Source: Bacteroidales bacterium
GTDB lineage: Bacteria > Bacteroidota > Bacteroidia > Bacteroidales > Dysgonomonadaceae
Length of the DNA stretch: 5,010 nucleotides
Reading direction: 5' to 3'
Assembly: GCA_012518155.1 (NCBI GenBank)
Contig: JAAYTC010000248.1
Span: forward strand, 1-5,010
Each line of letters opens with the position of its first letter. The stretch's first letter is position 1. This document shows, in pieces, positions 1 through 5,010 of the stretch. Below the pieces are notes generated by a model. The model ran no database searches, was not told the DNA's origin, and was given only the letters and a program-made list of their open reading frames with translations. The translations under genes and the position numbers were made by a program.

Positions 1-39
1 ATATATACCAAACATTTACATAGTTTTTTTATAGAGGAT

Positions 40-1212
40 ATGAACAACATCGTAACACAGCGGCAAAACGGCCGACTATTGTCGCTCGACATCCTACGCG
101 GGATCACCATCGCGGGCATGATTATGGTGAATAACCCCGGTTCGTGGAGCCATGTTTACGCCCCACTCAAACACGCGCAGTGGCACGGGCTTACGCCGAC
201 AGACCTAGTTTTCCCTTTCTTTATGTTTATCATGGGAGTCTCCACCTTCATGTCGCTCCGAAAGTTCAATTTTGAACCTTCGAAAGAGGCGGTATGGAAA
301 ATCGTGCGGCGCACGGTATTGATTTTCGTGATCGGGCTTGCACTCGGGTGGTTTGGTCAGCTCACGGGTGGCTTGGCACGGGGGGAGTCGCTCCTCGAAG
401 CCGCCACACACTTTGATACGCTCCGCATCTTGGGAGTGCTTCAACGGTTAGGGTTGGCATATGGCTTTGCCGCGCTTATCGCGGTCCTATTTAAGTACAG
501 GTACCTGCCATGGATTATAGGCTTGTTGTTGGTGGGTTATCATTTGCTTTTGGTGTTCGGAAATGGATTCGAGTTATCGGAGCAGAACATTATCGCGGTT
601 GTTGATAAGGCACTATGGGGTACAGACCACATGTACAAAGATTGGACACCCGCGGGAGAACGCGTTGCCTTCGACCCGGAGGGACTGCTCAGTACCCTCC
701 CCTCCATCGCGCATGTTTTAATTGGCTTCATGTTCGGGAGACTAATTATCGACAACCGGGATAATCACACGCGGGTCGAAAAATTGATGATCTGGGGGAC
801 AATACTTGCTTTCGCGGGCCTCCTCCTGCAATATGGCTGCCCCATCAATAAGAAAATTTGGAGTTCCACTTTCGTGCTTACCACTACCGGTTTCGCGGCG
901 CAGCTGTTAGGGTTGCTTATTTGGATCATCGATATTCATCAGAAAGAGAGATGGAGCCGGTTTTTTCACGCGTTTGGCGTGAACCCGCTTATCGTGTACG
1001 TTTTCGCGGGAGTGCTCGCGAACCTGGTGTCGAACATCCGGTTTGGTTGGCAGGGAGAGATCATATCCATCAAGGGGTTCATGTACGAGGTCTTACTTCG
1101 TTCCTGGGCAGGCGATTATTTCGGTTCACTGTTGTACGCTCTCCTATTCGTCGCGATCTGTTGGTTGTTCGGGTACATTTTATATAAACGAAACATTTAT
1201 ATTAAAATTTGA
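40..1212 (+). CDS. murT: MurT-like inner-membrane protein of the COG4299/DUF5009 family (putative MurNAc transporter; HGSNAT/NagX-related)
   Basis: This 390-residue protein has about ten hydrophobic segments, near residues 15-31, 55-73, 88-107, 129-150, 155-174, 217-237, 248-265, 277-298, 308-330 and 361-382, so it is an inner-membrane protein with no cleavable signal. Family motifs are clear: SLDILRGITIAGMI at 15-28, KHAQWHGLTPTDLVFPFF at 44-61, FDPEGLLSTLPSIA at 211-224, and NKKIWSSTFVL at 270-280. Relatives are annotated as heparan-alpha-glucosaminide N-acetyltransferase-like (NagX, DUF5009). His45 sits where, from memory, the lysosomal enzyme HGSNAT carries its acetyl-accepting histidine. 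In Tannerella forsythia a MurNAc transporter gene heads the same three-gene cluster with a kinase and murQ, so transport of MurNAc is the preferred role; that its product is of this same family is my recollection. The ATG is preceded by an AGAGGA that is too close (about 2 nt from GAGG) to be a standard ribosome site. The next Met (27) would remove a conserved motif, so the first is chosen. Family certain; transport versus acetyl transfer is not settled by sequence. Confidence 0.87.
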   Translation: MNNIVTQRQNGRLLSLDILRGITIAGMIMVNNPGSWSHVYAPLKHAQWHGLTPTDLVFPFFMFIMGVSTFMSLRKFNFEPSKEAVWKIVRRTVLIFVIGLALGWFGQLTGGLARGESLLEAATHFDTLRILGVLQRLGLAYGFAALIAVLFKYRYLPWIIGLLLVGYHLLLVFGNGFELSEQNIIAVVDKALWGTDHMYKDWTPAGERVAFDPEGLLSTLPSIAHVLIGFMFGRLIIDNRDNHTRVEKLMIWGTILAFAGLLLQYGCPINKKIWSSTFVLTTTGFAAQLLGLLIWIIDIHQKERWSRFFHAFGVNPLIVYVFAGVLANLVSNIRFGWQGEIISIKGFMYEVLLRSWAGDYFGSLLYALLFVAICWLFGYILYKRNIYIKI

Positions 1213-2078
1213 TACATATAAAGAAAAAAACCATATTGATTGCTGATAGCGGGGCAACGAAAGCGGACTGGTGTTTGGTTCAAGGAAAACAGATCGTGCG
1301 CCGCTTCTCAGGCAAAGGTATCAGTCCCATTTTCCAATCGAAGGAGGAGATGGAGTATGAAATCCGGGACAACGTGCTTCCTCAACTTGTTGCTACGACT
1401 ATCAATGCCGTTTACTTTTATGGCGCTGGATGCATTCCCGACAAGATACCCCTCGTCACCGGGATACTCTCGGCTGCATTCCCTGCCGCGAAAATTCAGG
1501 TGAACAGCGACCTCACCGGGGTAGCACACGCGCTCTGTGGCCGTGAGGCGGGTATCGCCTGCATATTGGGTACCGGGAGCAACTCCTGCGAGTGGGACGG
1601 CACAAAGCCAACTCATCAAATCCCCTCCCTCGGGTTTATTCTTGGGGACGAAGGAAGCGGGGCCGCGCTGGGTAAACATCTACTAAACAAGGCACTGAAG
1701 CATCAGCTCACGGGAGGACTCAAAGAGGCACTTTTCGAGGAGTATAACCTCACCGTTGCAGTGATAATCGATCGGGTTTACCGGCAACCATTCCCCAGCC
1801 GCTTCCTGGCAAGTTTGTCCCCTTTCATCTTCAAGCATCGAAACGACCCGTCGATACGCGGGTTGTTGCACCAATGCTTTGACGATTTTTTTGAGAAGAA
1901 CGTGATGCATTATAATTATCAAGAGAATAAAGTGCATATCGTGGGATCTATTGGCTGGTATTACGCTGACGTGCTAAAAGAGGTCGCGGAAGAGAAAGGA
2001 ATACAAGTTGGCAAAATAGCAAAATCGCCCATCGAGGGACTGATCGATTATATCGCCACTTCCCCGGGTACCGATTAA
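1209..2078 (+). CDS. murK: MurK-like amino-sugar kinase, BadF/BadG/BcrA/BcrD ATPase family
   Basis: This 289-residue cytosolic kinase belongs to the ASKHA fold. It shows the phosphate-1 motif ILIADSGATKADW (9-21), a probable catalytic Asp101 in NSDLTGVAHAL, the phosphate-2 motif ILGTGSNS (119-126), GDEGSGA (146-152) and a late nucleotide-binding loop VGSIGWYYADVL (245-256). Its length is normal for N-acetylglucosamine-kinase-like proteins of Bacteroidota. Family members phosphorylate GlcNAc and, in Clostridium acetobutylicum MurK, both MurNAc and GlcNAc at C6. The place between a murT-like gene and murQ makes MurNAc to MurNAc-6-phosphate the likely reaction. The start is TTG at 1209, which overlaps the murT stop codon (TTGA). 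An in-frame TAA at 1203-1205 rules out any earlier start. The next candidate, TTG at 1236, would clip the first beta strand. The arrangement suggests translation coupled to murT. The stop codon lies in the first unit of the 9-bp repeat array. Kinase family is firm; substrate is inferred from context. Confidence 0.9.
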   Translation: MIHIKKKTILIADSGATKADWCLVQGKQIVRRFSGKGISPIFQSKEEMEYEIRDNVLPQLVATTINAVYFYGAGCIPDKIPLVTGILSAAFPAAKIQVNSDLTGVAHALCGREAGIACILGTGSNSCEWDGTKPTHQIPSLGFILGDEGSGAALGKHLLNKALKHQLTGGLKEALFEEYNLTVAVIIDRVYRQPFPSRFLASLSPFIFKHRNDPSIRGLLHQCFDDFFEKNVMHYNYQENKVHIVGSIGWYYADVLKEVAEEKGIQVGKIAKSPIEGLIDYIATSPGTD

Positions 2079-2126
2079 TCACATTAATCATATTAGTCAC
2101 ATTAATCACATTAGTCACATTGGCAC
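2074..2126 (+). repeat. 9-bp tandem repeat array, consensus ATTARTCAC, between murK and murQ
   Basis: Five full 9-bp units lie head to tail: ATTAATCAC (2074-2082), ATTAATCAT (2083-2091), ATTAGTCAC (2092-2100), ATTAATCAC (2101-2109) and ATTAGTCAC (2110-2118). A degenerate 8-nt unit, ATTGGCAC (2119-2126), follows. The first unit contains the murK stop codon, and the last ends 7 nt before the murQ ATG. Because the unit is three codons long, each of the five copies supplies a TAA or TAG in the murK frame, whereas the murQ frame runs open through the array but contains no start codon. There is no GC-rich stem, so it does not look like a terminator. It could be a slippage-prone spacer, a genome-dispersed repeat or a binding array; the sequence does not decide. 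Confidence 0.9.
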
Positions 2127-2133
2127 GACAAAC

Positions 2134-2946
2134 ATGAGTTTTACAAAAATAACGGAACAACCGTCACATTATAACGATCTAGAGAAAAAATCGATCAACG
2201 AGATCCTCACCGGGATCAATCAAGAGGACCACAAAGTGGCGGCTGCCGTGAAGAGGACCCTCCCGGAGATCGAGAAATTGGTAGAAGGTATCGTGGATCG
2301 AATGCAGAGAGGGGGAAGGCTTTTTTATATAGGCGCGGGCAGTAGCGGCCGGTTGGGTGTACTGGACGCATCCGAGATTCCCCCCACGTTTGGGATGCCT
2401 GACAGCTATGTAATTGGTCTTATCGCGGGGGGCGATAGTGCCTTGCGGAATCCCGTGGAAGCGGCGGAAGACGACAGCAATAAAGGATGGGAAGAACTGA
2501 CGATGCACAACATCAACCGGGATGATATAGTGGTAGGCATAGCGGCATCCGGCACCACTCCCTACGTAATGGGTGCCTTGAAGAGGGCACGGGAAAAGGG
2601 AATTCTCACGGCCGCCATCTGCTGCAACCCCCACTCGCCCGTGGCAGCCGAAGCTGAAATAAAAATCGAGCCGATCGTCGGCCCCGAATATGTCACGGGC
2701 AGCACTCGGATGAAAGCAGGCACGGCACAAAAAATTATTCTTAACATGATCACGACGAGTACCATGATCAAATTAGGAAGAGTAAAAGGTAATCGCATGG
2801 TCAACATGCAGCTTACCAATCAAAAACTGGTAGAGAGAGGTACACGCATGATCATGGAAGAGCTCGGGCTGCCGTTTGAACAGTCGAAAAACCTGCTGCT
2901 TCTCCACGGCTCGGTGAAAGGTGCCTTAGAAAGAATGAAAAAATAA
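2134..2946 (+). CDS. murQ: MurQ, N-acetylmuramic acid 6-phosphate etherase
   Basis: This cytosolic enzyme cleaves the D-lactyl ether of MurNAc-6-phosphate, giving GlcNAc-6-phosphate and D-lactate, a key step in peptidoglycan recycling. The 270 residues form a SIS (sugar isomerase) domain of about residues 50-215 and a short helical C-terminal part. The family signature IGAGSSGRLGVLDASE covers 66-81. Glu81 and Glu112 (in NPVEAAEDD) match the two active-site acids known in E. coli as Glu83 and Glu114. The motifs ASGTTPYV (138-145) and TGSTRMKAGTAQK (188-200) are the substrate-binding loops typical of MurQ. It is somewhat shorter than E. coli MurQ (298 residues, from memory), mostly at the ends, and looks intact. 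The ATG at 2134 begins MSFTKITEQPS, which fits the usual N-terminus, and no other start codon exists in the open frame upstream. There is no Shine-Dalgarno sequence; the leader is the 9-bp repeat array. It shares an operon with the kinase upstream and a small gene 6 nt downstream. Confidence 0.97.
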   Translation: MSFTKITEQPSHYNDLEKKSINEILTGINQEDHKVAAAVKRTLPEIEKLVEGIVDRMQRGGRLFYIGAGSSGRLGVLDASEIPPTFGMPDSYVIGLIAGGDSALRNPVEAAEDDSNKGWEELTMHNINRDDIVVGIAASGTTPYVMGALKRAREKGILTAAICCNPHSPVAAEAEIKIEPIVGPEYVTGSTRMKAGTAQKIILNMITTSTMIKLGRVKGNRMVNMQLTNQKLVERGTRMIMEELGLPFEQSKNLLLLHGSVKGALERMKK

Positions 2947-2952
2947 TACAAT

Positions 2953-3294
2953 ATGGCGATAATAGTACATACCGATGATCCCGACCTGCTTCTGGAGAAA
3001 ATATACGAAGCAATTGACAACAAAAAAGGGGGGAAATGGACCTGCACCCCTGACGGCCGATTCACCTATGGAACGCTCTTATGGAAGAACGAGGCCTTTT
3101 TTCGGCCACAGATATGGGTGGAAGAGAAACAATTGCGTTTTGGTTTGATAAAACGTAAAGACAGGAAACATATCAGTTCGAAGCTTTACGCGACATTCCA
3201 CACGAAAATGATCGAACTTCTTTTGGCGCAATTCGACCGGGACTTTCGACGAGTCTCCGCGACGGCTGGCCGAGCAGAACCGGATAGCTTCTAG
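2953..3294 (+). CDS. Small conserved-hypothetical cytosolic protein, last gene of the murTKQ operon
   Basis: This 113-residue protein has no signal peptide, membrane segment or cysteine-rich motif, so it is probably cytosolic. I do not recognise a named function. The pattern resembles small conserved-hypothetical proteins I recall from Bacteroidota. It opens with a strand and helix (MAIIVHTDDPDLLLEKIYEAI, an Asp/Asn-Pro-x-x-Leu-Leu opening). A central Trp-containing stretch follows (GKWTCTPDGRFTY, then LLWKNEAFFRPQIWV near 42-56), then a strand LRFGLIKRK, then a helix ending MIELLLAQFDRDF and a short ATAGRAEPDSF tail. The tail fits the way such proteins usually end, so the gene looks complete. 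It starts 6 nt after the murQ stop codon in A-rich sequence with no Shine-Dalgarno motif, so co-transcription with murQ is likely. The family assignment is from memory, and no role in MurNAc use can be read from the residues. Confidence 0.8.
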   Translation: MAIIVHTDDPDLLLEKIYEAIDNKKGGKWTCTPDGRFTYGTLLWKNEAFFRPQIWVEEKQLRFGLIKRKDRKHISSKLYATFHTKMIELLLAQFDRDFRRVSATAGRAEPDSF

Positions 3295-3300
3295 CTTATA

Positions 3301-3339
3301 CGAGGGGAAGAAATTTAGCACGAATGGAAGAAATTTACC
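3301..3339 (+). repeat. Two-copy 19-bp direct repeat with a 20-bp period
   Basis: Copy one (3301-3319) and copy two (3321-3339) match at 16 of 19 positions and share an unbroken 12-bp core, GGAAGAAATTTA, at 3306-3317 and 3326-3337. The copies begin exactly 20 bp apart, about two helical turns, so both would face the same side of the DNA. They begin 6 nt after the stop of the small gene and lie about 100 nt upstream of the likely phosphoesterase promoter. This could be a paired site for a DNA-binding protein, a 3' element of the upstream transcript, or a chance local duplication. Confidence 0.7.
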
Positions 3340-3364
3340 CCACTTTCTGAAAAAACTTACTGCA

Positions 3365-3374
3365 TCGCTAGCGA
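3365..3374. other. Perfect 10-bp palindrome TCGCTAGCGA
   Basis: TCGCTAGCGA is fully self-complementary and stands out as a GC-rich block in otherwise AT-rich intergenic DNA. The symmetry does not extend to the flanking bases. It lies about 75 bp upstream of the candidate -35 element of the phosphoesterase gene, so it might be an operator half-turn site. It has no loop for a stable hairpin and no following T-run, so it is not a terminator. The function is a guess. Confidence 0.3.
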
Positions 3375-3438
3375 ATTGTCAAAATAACATCTATTTTGAT
3401 TAAAATATCAGAAGTAACTCCCTTTTTTACCTTGTTTA

Positions 3439-3468
3439 TTTGTTTACTAATAGAGTTAGAGATATAAT
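3439..3468 (+). promoter_or_regulatory. Candidate promoter of the phosphoesterase gene
   Basis: A TATAAT hexamer at 3463-3468 lies 17 nt downstream of TTGTTT (3440-3445), giving an acceptable -35/-10 pair. Seen as a Bacteroidota-type promoter (TTTG, about 20 nt, TAnnTTTG), the TTTG at 3439-3442 is well placed but the -7 box is only partly matched (TAATTTCA from 3465). Either reading puts the transcript start about 10 nt before the ATG at 3486 or slightly nearer, so the leader would be very short. The region is AT-rich and such matches arise by chance. Confidence 0.35.
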
Positions 3469-3485
3469 TTCAAAATAGCGTTGCG

Positions 3486-4706
3486 ATGAATAAAAGGTTA
3501 TACTTCACGGTTAGCATACTACTGGCCTCCGTTATATCGATCACGGCACAGGTTAATGCTCCCACCGCTTACCCCGATCGAGTAATTTTGAATCTTACCG
3601 AGGATCCTTCAACCTCGGTGGCGGTTACCTGGCGTACCGACATCTCCATGAACGAAGGCTTCTGTGAAATACAGTCGGTTCCATCCGGACCCGTGAAGGG
3701 AGGAGATTCAAAATCGTATAAAGCACGTACAACCTCCATGGTTTACGAGTACGAGAATGAACCGGTTATCCGGGCAAACCAACACTCGCACCTGTTTACA
3801 GGATTAACACCCGGCGAAAAGTACATCTATCGTGTTGGTAACGACGATTATTGGAGCGAATGGTTCGAATTTCAAACTCCCACGAACGAGGATGAGAAGT
3901 TCTCCTTTATTTACATGGGTGACCCACAGACCGACTTGAAATCACAATGGTCGCGCGTTGTACGAGCAGCCTATAAACACGAACCCAACAGTGGATTTAT
4001 CCTGTATTGCGGTGATTTAATTAACCGGGCAGGGAGAGATACCGAATGGCACGAATGGTTTCACGCGGGATCGTTTATATACAGCACGATCCCACAGGTG
4101 ATGACACCCGGCAACCATGAATACCGACGGATGGTGCTTGATCCGCATTGGAACGCCCAATTCACGCTGCCGGCGAACGGGCCTGAAGGGTTAGAAGGCA
4201 GTTGCTACGCGGTCGACTATAAAAACATGAAGCTCATATCCATTAATTCGGCGGCAGAATCGGAATTACGCCATAAAGAGGGCACCAAAATGGAAGCCCA
4301 AAAAGTATGGCTCGATTCGGTCTTAAGTGCCAATACCCAAGAGTGGGTAATCGTTACCACTCACCTACCCTTTTACTCCCCCAAAGAGAACCGGGACAAT
4401 AAACATTTGCGTGAAAATTTTCAGCCGATCTTGGAAAAACATAACGTGGACCTCGTCCTCACGGGACACGACCACTCCTACGGGAGAGGCAGGGCCACTG
4501 ACAACCCGGCCGGTGGACATCAAGTGATGTACGTTGTATCGGTAAGCGGCCCAAAAATGTACGAGGTGGGAGATAAGGATTGGATGGAACATTCGGGAGC
4601 CGATACGCAATTGTATCAAGTAATCAGTATAGAGGGAAAGAAATTGACCTACGAGTCCTATTCGGCAGATGGTAAACTTTTCGATCAGTTTCAGCTCGCG
4701 AAATAG
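3486..4706 (+). CDS. Exported metallophosphoesterase with purple-acid-phosphatase-like N-terminal domain
   Basis: The 406-residue precursor begins with a signal peptide (MNKRLYFTVSILLASVISITA, likely cut between Ala21 and Gln22). There is no lipobox cysteine and no C-terminal type IX sorting domain, so the periplasm is the likely location. Residues about 27-132 form a fibronectin-like purple acid phosphatase N-terminal domain (AYPDRVILNL, VAVTWRTD, HLFTGLTPGEKYIYRVG). Residues about 138-335 hold the calcineurin-type metal centre: GDPQTD (Asp146), GDLIN (Asp177), GNHE (Asn210, His211), TTH (His293) and GHDH (His328, His330). All metal ligands of a di-metal phosphoesterase are present except the tyrosine of the purple acid phosphatase motif GDxxY, which here is Asn180. 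It probably hydrolyses phosphate mono- or diesters outside the cytoplasm; the substrate is unknown. It follows the operon after a 191-nt gap with its own possible promoter, so it is probably transcribed separately. The ATG at 3486 is chosen because it gives a complete signal peptide; no Shine-Dalgarno sequence is visible. Confidence 0.92.
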   Translation: MNKRLYFTVSILLASVISITAQVNAPTAYPDRVILNLTEDPSTSVAVTWRTDISMNEGFCEIQSVPSGPVKGGDSKSYKARTTSMVYEYENEPVIRANQHSHLFTGLTPGEKYIYRVGNDDYWSEWFEFQTPTNEDEKFSFIYMGDPQTDLKSQWSRVVRAAYKHEPNSGFILYCGDLINRAGRDTEWHEWFHAGSFIYSTIPQVMTPGNHEYRRMVLDPHWNAQFTLPANGPEGLEGSCYAVDYKNMKLISINSAAESELRHKEGTKMEAQKVWLDSVLSANTQEWVIVTTHLPFYSPKENRDNKHLRENFQPILEKHNVDLVLTGHDHSYGRGRATDNPAGGHQVMYVVSVSGPKMYEVGDKDWMEHSGADTQLYQVISIEGKKLTYESYSADGKLFDQFQLAK

Positions 4707-4738
4707 AATCCCTCATTAACAATTATTACATTCTTATT

Positions 4739-4760
4739 AAAACGCTCCTATTAAAGAGCG
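4739..4760 (-). terminator. Weak candidate terminator for a minus-strand transcript
   Basis: CGCTC (4743-4747) pairs with GAGCG (4756-4760) across an 8-nt loop. Read on the minus strand the stem is followed by TTTT (4742-4739); read on the plus strand no T-run follows. The stem is only 5 bp, so it is weak. It would matter only if a gene beyond the right edge runs towards the phosphoesterase gene. Confidence 0.22.
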
Positions 4761-4873
4761 CGGATCAATCATGGGCTCATGTTGATACTATTTTAACTTT
4801 TAGCGTTTGCAGCTATTTTGACCCTTTATGTTTAATAACATCGCTTTTACCCCGCTAAATATTAACAATAATG

Positions 4874-4893
4874 TAACCCGTCGGGTTAATTTT
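4874..4893 (+). terminator. Weak candidate terminator downstream of the phosphoesterase gene
   Basis: TAACCC (4874-4879) pairs perfectly with GGGTTA (4883-4888) around a GTC loop and is followed by ATTTT. The orientation suits the plus-strand phosphoesterase transcript, whose stop lies 168 nt upstream. The stem is short, half A/T, and the T-run is only four bases, so termination would be modest at best. Confidence 0.33.
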
Positions 4894-5010
4894 CCATGTA
4901 TATTGAGTAATTTTTCAGTAGCAACTAACTCGCTCTTTCCTGAAATTTGCAGTAGTAGAAATGTGTATTATTAATTATATTTTCATTTAATTAATCTAGA
5001 GCAGTATGTG

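Larger units (their letters stand above)
4707..5010. other. AT-rich non-coding tail
   Basis: No convincing open reading frame, tRNA or insertion-sequence end is visible on either strand in these 304 bases. The stretch holds two weak hairpins, listed separately, and scattered promoter-like words. These include TTTG at 4806-4809 followed 17 nt later by TATGTTTA (4827-4834), and TTTG at 4946-4949 followed 26 nt later by TATATTTT (4976-4983). Neither pair has the usual Bacteroidota spacing of about 19-21 nt. The AT-richness rises towards the right edge, as expected ahead of another gene, and an ATG stands at 5006, but too little follows to call a start. Confidence 0.6.

Noticed and set aside
1..39. 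TAGTTTTT at 21-28 as a -7 box of a Bacteroidota promoter for the first gene
   Set aside because: The matching upstream element would lie outside the window and the leader would be only a few bases long. The A/T-rich word alone is not enough; the operon may start further upstream.
858..1187. Plus-strand open frame (109 codons) in another frame within murT
   Set aside because: It is arginine-rich and motif-free, as expected for an off-frame reading of the membrane-protein gene.
1308..1679. Minus-strand open frame (123 codons) opposite the kinase gene
   Set aside because: It overlaps the conserved kinase motifs on the other strand, and its translation looks random.
1948..2160. Minus-strand frame with a periodic Asn-Val-Thr/Ile pattern
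   Set aside because: The periodic peptide is just the 9-bp DNA repeat read backwards; both ends fall inside real genes.
2179..2730. Long minus-strand open frame (183 codons) opposite murQ
   Set aside because: It lies wholly within the well-supported murQ gene, and its translation shows no recognisable motif or plausible composition. It is an antisense shadow.
3392..3407. Inverted repeat TATTTT-GATT-AAAATA considered as an operator or terminator
   Set aside because: It is made almost entirely of A and T in an AT-rich gap, so chance is likely and the stem would be unstable.
4715..4869. Nine-base word ATTAACAAT repeated at 4715-4723 and 4861-4869
   Set aside because: It is a short, low-complexity word in AT-rich DNA, and the flanks do not match.

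Overview
The window looks like chromosomal DNA from a Bacteroidota bacterium, most likely of the order Bacteroidales (Tannerella/Dysgonomonas/Proteiniphilum-like). This is an inference from gene content and style. It contains a transporter–kinase–etherase cassette of the kind described as murTKQ in Tannerella forsythia. It also has a small conserved-hypothetical protein of a type I associate with Bacteroidota, mostly leaders without a usable Shine-Dalgarno sequence, and fairly GC-balanced genes separated by AT-rich gaps. I could run no database search, so the taxon and the family assignments rest on motif recognition.

Layout, all genes on the + strand: (1) 40-1212, a polytopic membrane protein of the COG4299/DUF5009 family (MurT-like). 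(2) 1209-2078, a BadF/BadG-type amino-sugar kinase (MurK-like) that starts on a TTG overlapping the murT stop codon. (3) 2074-2126, an array of 9-bp tandem repeats spanning the kinase stop codon and most of the short gap. (4) 2134-2946, MurQ, N-acetylmuramic acid 6-phosphate etherase. (5) 2953-3294, a small cytosolic protein of unknown function, only 6 nt after murQ. (6) 3295-3485, an AT-rich gap with a 20-bp-period direct repeat, a 10-bp palindrome and a plausible promoter. (7) 3486-4706, an exported metallophosphoesterase with a purple-acid-phosphatase-type N-terminal domain. (8) 4707-5010, a non-coding tail with two weak hairpins.

The first three genes form a coherent pathway. The membrane protein would bring N-acetylmuramic acid (MurNAc) across the inner membrane. 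The kinase would make MurNAc-6-phosphate. MurQ would cleave the lactyl ether to give GlcNAc-6-phosphate and D-lactate, which feed amino-sugar metabolism or cell-wall synthesis. The small protein is probably co-transcribed with them, but its role is unknown. The phosphoesterase is probably a separate transcription unit acting outside the cytoplasm. No mobile element, CRISPR array, tRNA or rRNA is visible. The cassette is recognisable rather than new. The less explained parts are the repeat array inside the operon, the small protein, the dual transporter/acetyltransferase signature of the membrane protein, and the paired direct repeat upstream of the phosphoesterase.
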